64,000 bases of DNA from NCBI RefSeq assembly GCF_014855495.1, contig NZ_JACYFJ010000008.1:113184-177183 (forward strand), written 5' to 3'. Source of the stretch: Euzebyella saccharophila (lineage in GTDB: Bacteria > Bacteroidota > Bacteroidia > Flavobacteriales > Flavobacteriaceae). This document shows positions 61,615 through 64,000 of the stretch, one piece after another; within the stretch, counting starts at the first letter, position 1, and each line of letters begins with the position of its first letter. A model generated the notes under the pieces. That model was not told the origin of the DNA. It made no database searches and saw only the letters and a list, made by a program, of their open reading frames with translations. A program made the position numbers and the translations under genes.

Positions 61615-62016
61615 TTATTTTAAATTTTCAAATTCCACCATTATGGTATCCATTTTTTTTCGAATATAGTCTAACTGATATGGTGTGATACTATCAGAAA
61701 GTCCATTTCTCCAATAAAAACTGATTTTAGGATTTTTTTTGTGGACAAGAACTTCTATGGGAACACCTCTTGTCATGTCTATAAATGAGAAATTTTCAGA
61801 GTTCCTAAGAATGGTGGAATCGTTTACGAAGTATTCATATTTGATTTCTTTCATAAACGGGTCGTCCAAGATTGTTTTTGTCTGTCTGGCTGATAGTATA
61901 ATGCCTTGGCTTTTGTAAAACTCACTTTCATCATATTCCTCAAAAGACTTTTCTCGACAAGTAAAAAGAGAAATGGAGAGAAAGCATAGTAACAATCCCA
62001 ATAATTTACGAGTCAT
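61615..62016 (-). CDS. Small lipoprotein (cassette gene B)
   Basis: This 133-residue protein has a lipobox SLFTC (lipid Cys20). The mature part is a small beta-rich domain (ETKTILDDPFMKEIKYEYFV region, VLVHKKNPKISFYWRNGL) with no family recognised. The coding DNA is AT-rich. It is bounded by E2 on the 3' side and repeat copy 2 on the 5' side. Confidence 0.55.
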   Translation of the reverse strand: MTRKLLGLLLCFLSISLFTCREKSFEEYDESEFYKSQGIILSARQTKTILDDPFMKEIKYEYFVNDSTILRNSENFSFIDMTRGVPIEVLVHKKNPKISFYWRNGLSDSITPYQLDYIRKKMDTIMVEFENLK

Positions 62017-62064
62017 TCAAGATTTGGTTTTTTTAGAATTACCAGCAACGTAAATCTATATTAA

Positions 62065-62142
62065 GCCGTGCGTTTAGTTTTTTTGTTGTCGTATCGCCAA
62101 GGTACGTAAAAAAGAAAAATACAAGGGAGCACAGCAGATTGC
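62065..62142. repeat. Cassette 5'-end repeat, copy 2
   Basis: This sequence starts GCCGTGCGTTTAG and ends CAGATTGC. The 3' part, TACGTAAAAAAGAAAAATAC and onward to AGATTGC, is nearly identical to copy 3. On the minus strand TACCTTGG (about 62097-62104) with TTG 17 nt upstream is a weak promoter. Confidence 0.6.
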
Positions 62143-62204
62143 TTACCAACCATTAAAAAGCCCCTAAAAAGAGCTTAAAAGAGGTCGTCTTTTGGCCGTT
62201 CAAG

Positions 62205-62222
62205 GGCTTGTGCAACGATTAC
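62205..62222. repeat. Cassette 3'-end repeat E3 (shortened)
   Basis: GGCTTGTGCA joined directly to ACGATTAC matches the two ends of E1/E2 with about 19 nt missing from the middle. It lies 38 nt before the stop of the gene at 62260, as E1 and E2 lie before their genes. Confidence 0.5.
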
Positions 62223-62259
62223 CATTGTTGCCAGTAGTTATTATTCCTATTATATAATT

Positions 62260-62904
62260 TCACTCTTTTTCCGGTTTTTTTAGCTTCTCTAAAGTTTCTC
62301 GAACTTGTCTTTGTACTTCTTCTTCAGTTGGTTCAGTCTTTTCATCTTCTGGTAAATCAAGTTCCAAGTTTAATTCATCTTCTTTCGTTTCATCAACGAA
62401 TTCTGCCTCTTCAGCATCTAAATTTGATGTATCTTCTTCAATTTCAAGATTGAATTTAGAAAAGTTTACAGCCTTTAATTTAGATACCACTTCTTCTATC
62501 TTATCAAGCTGTGCAGAAATCTCAGGGTTGTTTGCTATCAAATTTGCAAGTTGAAGTTGTTTTGCTAGGTCAGGAACATTATTATCTGAAAATATTCTAG
62601 TGATTTCTTCATTTACCACTTTAACTTTTTGCTGAATTTTTAAATCCTTTTCTGCTGCTATATTAGCCGCCTCAGCAGCAAATTTATCAGCTTCTTTAGA
62701 TTTTCTATCAACTTCAGCTTGATAAAAATCTTCAGTTAATTCTTTTCCTCTTGATATCAATTTCCCTCCTTCTTTGGCCCAAGGCCATATAAATTTGAGA
62801 AATCTTTTCCATTTAGTTAGTTCAACTTCACTTTGAAGATTTGTAGGACGCCCAATGAACTTTACAATCCTATTATTTTGTTCTTTTTCACCAGAATTAT
62901 TCAT
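62260..62904 (-). CDS. Coiled-coil protein of unknown function (cassette gene C)
   Basis: From ATG 62904 the protein has 214 residues. After a Trp-rich segment (WKRFLKFIWPWAKEGGKLI), it has a helical coiled coil (KSKEADKFAAEAANIAAEKD) and an acidic tail of Glu/Asp-rich residues. It overlaps the upstream gene by 8 nt, so the two are translated together. No family is recognised. Confidence 0.6.
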   Translation of the reverse strand: MNNSGEKEQNNRIVKFIGRPTNLQSEVELTKWKRFLKFIWPWAKEGGKLISRGKELTEDFYQAEVDRKSKEADKFAAEAANIAAEKDLKIQQKVKVVNEEITRIFSDNNVPDLAKQLQLANLIANNPEISAQLDKIEEVVSKLKAVNFSKFNLEIEEDTSNLDAEEAEFVDETKEDELNLELDLPEDEKTEPTEEEVQRQVRETLEKLKKPEKE

Positions 62905-63460
62905 GGTCAAACTTGAATTTTGGATTGCGTATTTCGTCTAATCTAAATGTTATTCCACTACCACCAACCATTTTGTAGAGCTTAGACAATTCAGATAATA
63001 AGTTTCCTACATCTTCTTTCGAGGCTGTGCCAGGTTGTATTAGAAGGCTGATATTTGAGTTTTCAGATATTTTAGCATCTTTATAGAGTAGATACTCTTT
63101 TAACTCTTCTTGATAGGATTGCAAATCTTTCATCCGTATTTCAAGGTTAAATCCTAAATTTAATTTACTTAGAGACTGTGTTTCTTTATCACGAAGATGA
63201 GCCGCTTCTACATATTTCTGTTTTTCCACAAGCCTATTTTTTTCCAAAATAATGCTTTTGAGATTTTTGATTTCTATCATTAAATCTTCAAATGTATTGT
63301 CAGAATCGAGTTTATTATTGAGAGCCTTAATAGTTAAGGCTAAATCATCTTCAAATTCATGAAGTTGTTCGAAAAGACTTTCAACAGAAGTGGTTTGAAC
63401 TAAGGCCTTAAGAACTAATCTTTCTTCTTGGTTAAATTCAATTCTATTTTTAAAAATCAT
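62897..63460 (-). CDS. Coiled-coil protein of unknown function with a UVR-like motif (cassette gene D)
   Basis: This 187-residue, mostly helical protein has a segment VEKQKYVEAAHLRDKE (about 78-93) resembling the UvrB/UvrC-interacting UVR motif. The C-terminal part SLLIQPGTASKEDVGNLLSE and LYKMVGGSGITF has a compact alpha/beta look. It is the first gene of a two-gene unit with gene C, whose start overlaps its stop by 8 nt. Function unknown. Confidence 0.6.
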   Translation of the reverse strand: MIFKNRIEFNQEERLVLKALVQTTSVESLFEQLHEFEDDLALTIKALNNKLDSDNTFEDLMIEIKNLKSIILEKNRLVEKQKYVEAAHLRDKETQSLSKLNLGFNLEIRMKDLQSYQEELKEYLLYKDAKISENSNISLLIQPGTASKEDVGNLLSELSKLYKMVGGSGITFRLDEIRNPKFKFDHE

Positions 63461-63501
63461 ATTTTTTGGTTTTAATTACTGGCAACGCAGCCCTATATGT
63501 T

Positions 63502-63575
63502 GTCGTGCGTTTGTTTTTGGTTTTCCAACTAAAAGTACGTAAAAAAGAAAAATACAAGGGAGCACACCAGATTGC
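63502..63575. repeat. Cassette 5'-end repeat, copy 3
   Basis: This sequence starts GTCGTGCGTTTG and ends CAGATTGC. It aligns with copy 1 over about 50 nt (roughly 90%) and with copy 2 over its 3' half. On the minus strand TACTTTTAG (63529-63537) with TTG 17 nt upstream (63555-63557) is a promoter for genes D and C. Confidence 0.65.
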
Positions 63576-63663
63576 ATATAGCGGTTGATATGCACAGTTA
63601 TCCTCGATGGCGCCTAAAGGTGATAATATCGATGGTCCCTCATCCTACGGCCATTGCAATCTG
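63568..63663. repeat. Long-arm stem-loop H1
   Basis: CAGATTGCA (63568-63576) pairs with TGCAATCTG (63655-63663). An inner hairpin TGCATAT-N8-ATATGCA lies at 63573-63594. The left arm is the end of repeat copy 3. Confidence 0.6.
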
Positions 63664-63674
63664 ACATAGCCCTG

Positions 63675-63764
63675 CGATGATGCACAAACCCCAAAGTGCG
63701 GGAATTGGAGCGGAGCGACAATGTAGCGATTTGGGTTCACCTTTAGGTGAATTGTGCATCATCG
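63675..63764. repeat. Long-arm stem-loop H2
   Basis: CGATGATGCACAA (63675-63687) pairs perfectly with TTGTGCATCATCG (63752-63764). Inside, ACCCCAAA can pair with TTTGGGTT with one bulge, and TTCACC-TTTA-GGTGAA (63736-63751) forms a side hairpin. The whole is a branched structure of 90 nt. Confidence 0.7.
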
Positions 63765-63772
63765 GTATCGTG

Positions 63773-63875
63773 TATAAGTAGTAGCGGACTTTTACTCACA
63801 AACCTTTCAGTTTTGCACTGACCTCTATTTTATGTTTTACCTTTCGTTTTATCACTTAAACCGCTATTACTTATA
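63773..63875. repeat. Long-arm stem-loop H3
   Basis: TATAAGTAGTAGCGG (63773-63787) and CCGCTATTACTTATA (63861-63875) are inverted repeats with one mismatch in 15, with about 73 nt between. It lies 57 nt upstream of the transposase start. The region 63876-63932 holds no other feature I can name. Confidence 0.65.
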
Positions 63876-63932
63876 GCATCTATGTAAAAGCAGCCTGTCG
63901 AGTATCTTTAGGATTCAGCAAAATCAAAAGAT

Positions 63933-64000
63933 ATGAAAACACAACAAACTGCTTGCCCCAAGTTATTCATTGGTATCGACATACACAAGCGCAGTTGGAA
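63933..64000 (+). mobile_element. Start of an IS110-family transposase (truncated by window edge)
   Basis: Translation begins MKTQQTACPKLFIGIDIHKR followed by SW. The IGIDxHKxSW signature with Asp15 is the start of the RuvC-like DEDD domain of IS110-family recombinases. Only 22 codons are visible. In this family a bridge RNA is encoded beside the transposase gene, often upstream. The element's left end cannot be placed. Confidence 0.85.

Noticed and set aside
60675..62222. Canonical integron attC sites
   Set aside because: The elements lack clear RYYYAAC/GTTRRRY core pairs, so I keep the neutral name of cassette repeats.
63461..63932. CRISPR array
   Set aside because: The inverted repeats differ in sequence and are not regularly spaced direct repeats.

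Overview
The window looks like chromosomal DNA of a gliding marine member of the Flavobacteriaceae (Bacteroidota). The evidence is gliding genes (gldA, gldB, gldC), a curli cluster, DUF3857/transglutaminase proteins, a formylglycine-type sulfatase, many secreted lipoproteins, frequent TTG starts, almost no Shine-Dalgarno sequences, and promoters of the Bacteroidota TTTG/TAnnTTTG type. Genus-level assignment is not possible from the sequence alone.

Region 1 (0-16.3 kb). After a truncated outer-membrane gene come a DUF2807-like lipoprotein, a serine hydrolase, an AT-rich orphan with an RNYSIH (HEPN-like) motif, and gldA. Next is a phenylalanine/tyrosine operon: prephenate dehydratase, aromatic aminotransferase, prephenate dehydrogenase and a DAHP synthase-chorismate mutase fusion. 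It is preceded by what reads as a complete ribosome-mediated attenuator: a 23-codon leader peptide with 7 Phe and 3 Tyr, an antiterminator segment and a perfect 10-bp terminator with a T run. Housekeeping genes follow (rsgA, dtd, two transglutaminase-like proteins, MazG, aroA).

Region 2 (16.3-35 kb). Ordinary core genes: OsmC, acyl-CoA thioesterase, queA, rlmN, a polyprenyl synthetase, an ECF sigma/anti-sigma pair, an AraC regulator, a sorbosone dehydrogenase-like lipoprotein, dnaG (all four zinc ligands absent), a NarL-type regulator whose phospho-Asp is Glu, nadE, gldB and gldC.

Region 3 (35-45 kb). A cytochrome c lipoprotein, a frameshifted cupin gene divergent from a TetR regulator with shared operator-like repeats, two pirins, a GNAT, a Crp-type regulator, a sugar isomerase/epimerase, a serine hydrolase, a sulfatase and an acetyltransferase.

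Region 4 (45.6-52 kb). A curli (type VIII secretion) operon read csgA-csgB-csgE-csgF-csgG-lipoprotein on the minus strand. CsgE has an extra N-terminal domain resembling CsgH. CsgG has an extra C-terminal beta-barrel. A sixth gene encodes a lipoprotein with a carboxypeptidase-like regulatory domain and a TolB-like propeller.

Region 5 (52-64 kb). Assorted accessory genes, then a parDE toxin-antitoxin pair with a perfect 22-bp operator. Three short AT-rich gene units follow, all on the minus strand. Each is bounded by related sequence elements: a promoter-bearing repeat at the 5' end and a 37-nt (or shortened) repeat at the 3' end, which suggests a cassette-like array. The window closes with three consecutive long-arm stem-loops and the start of an IS110-family transposase.
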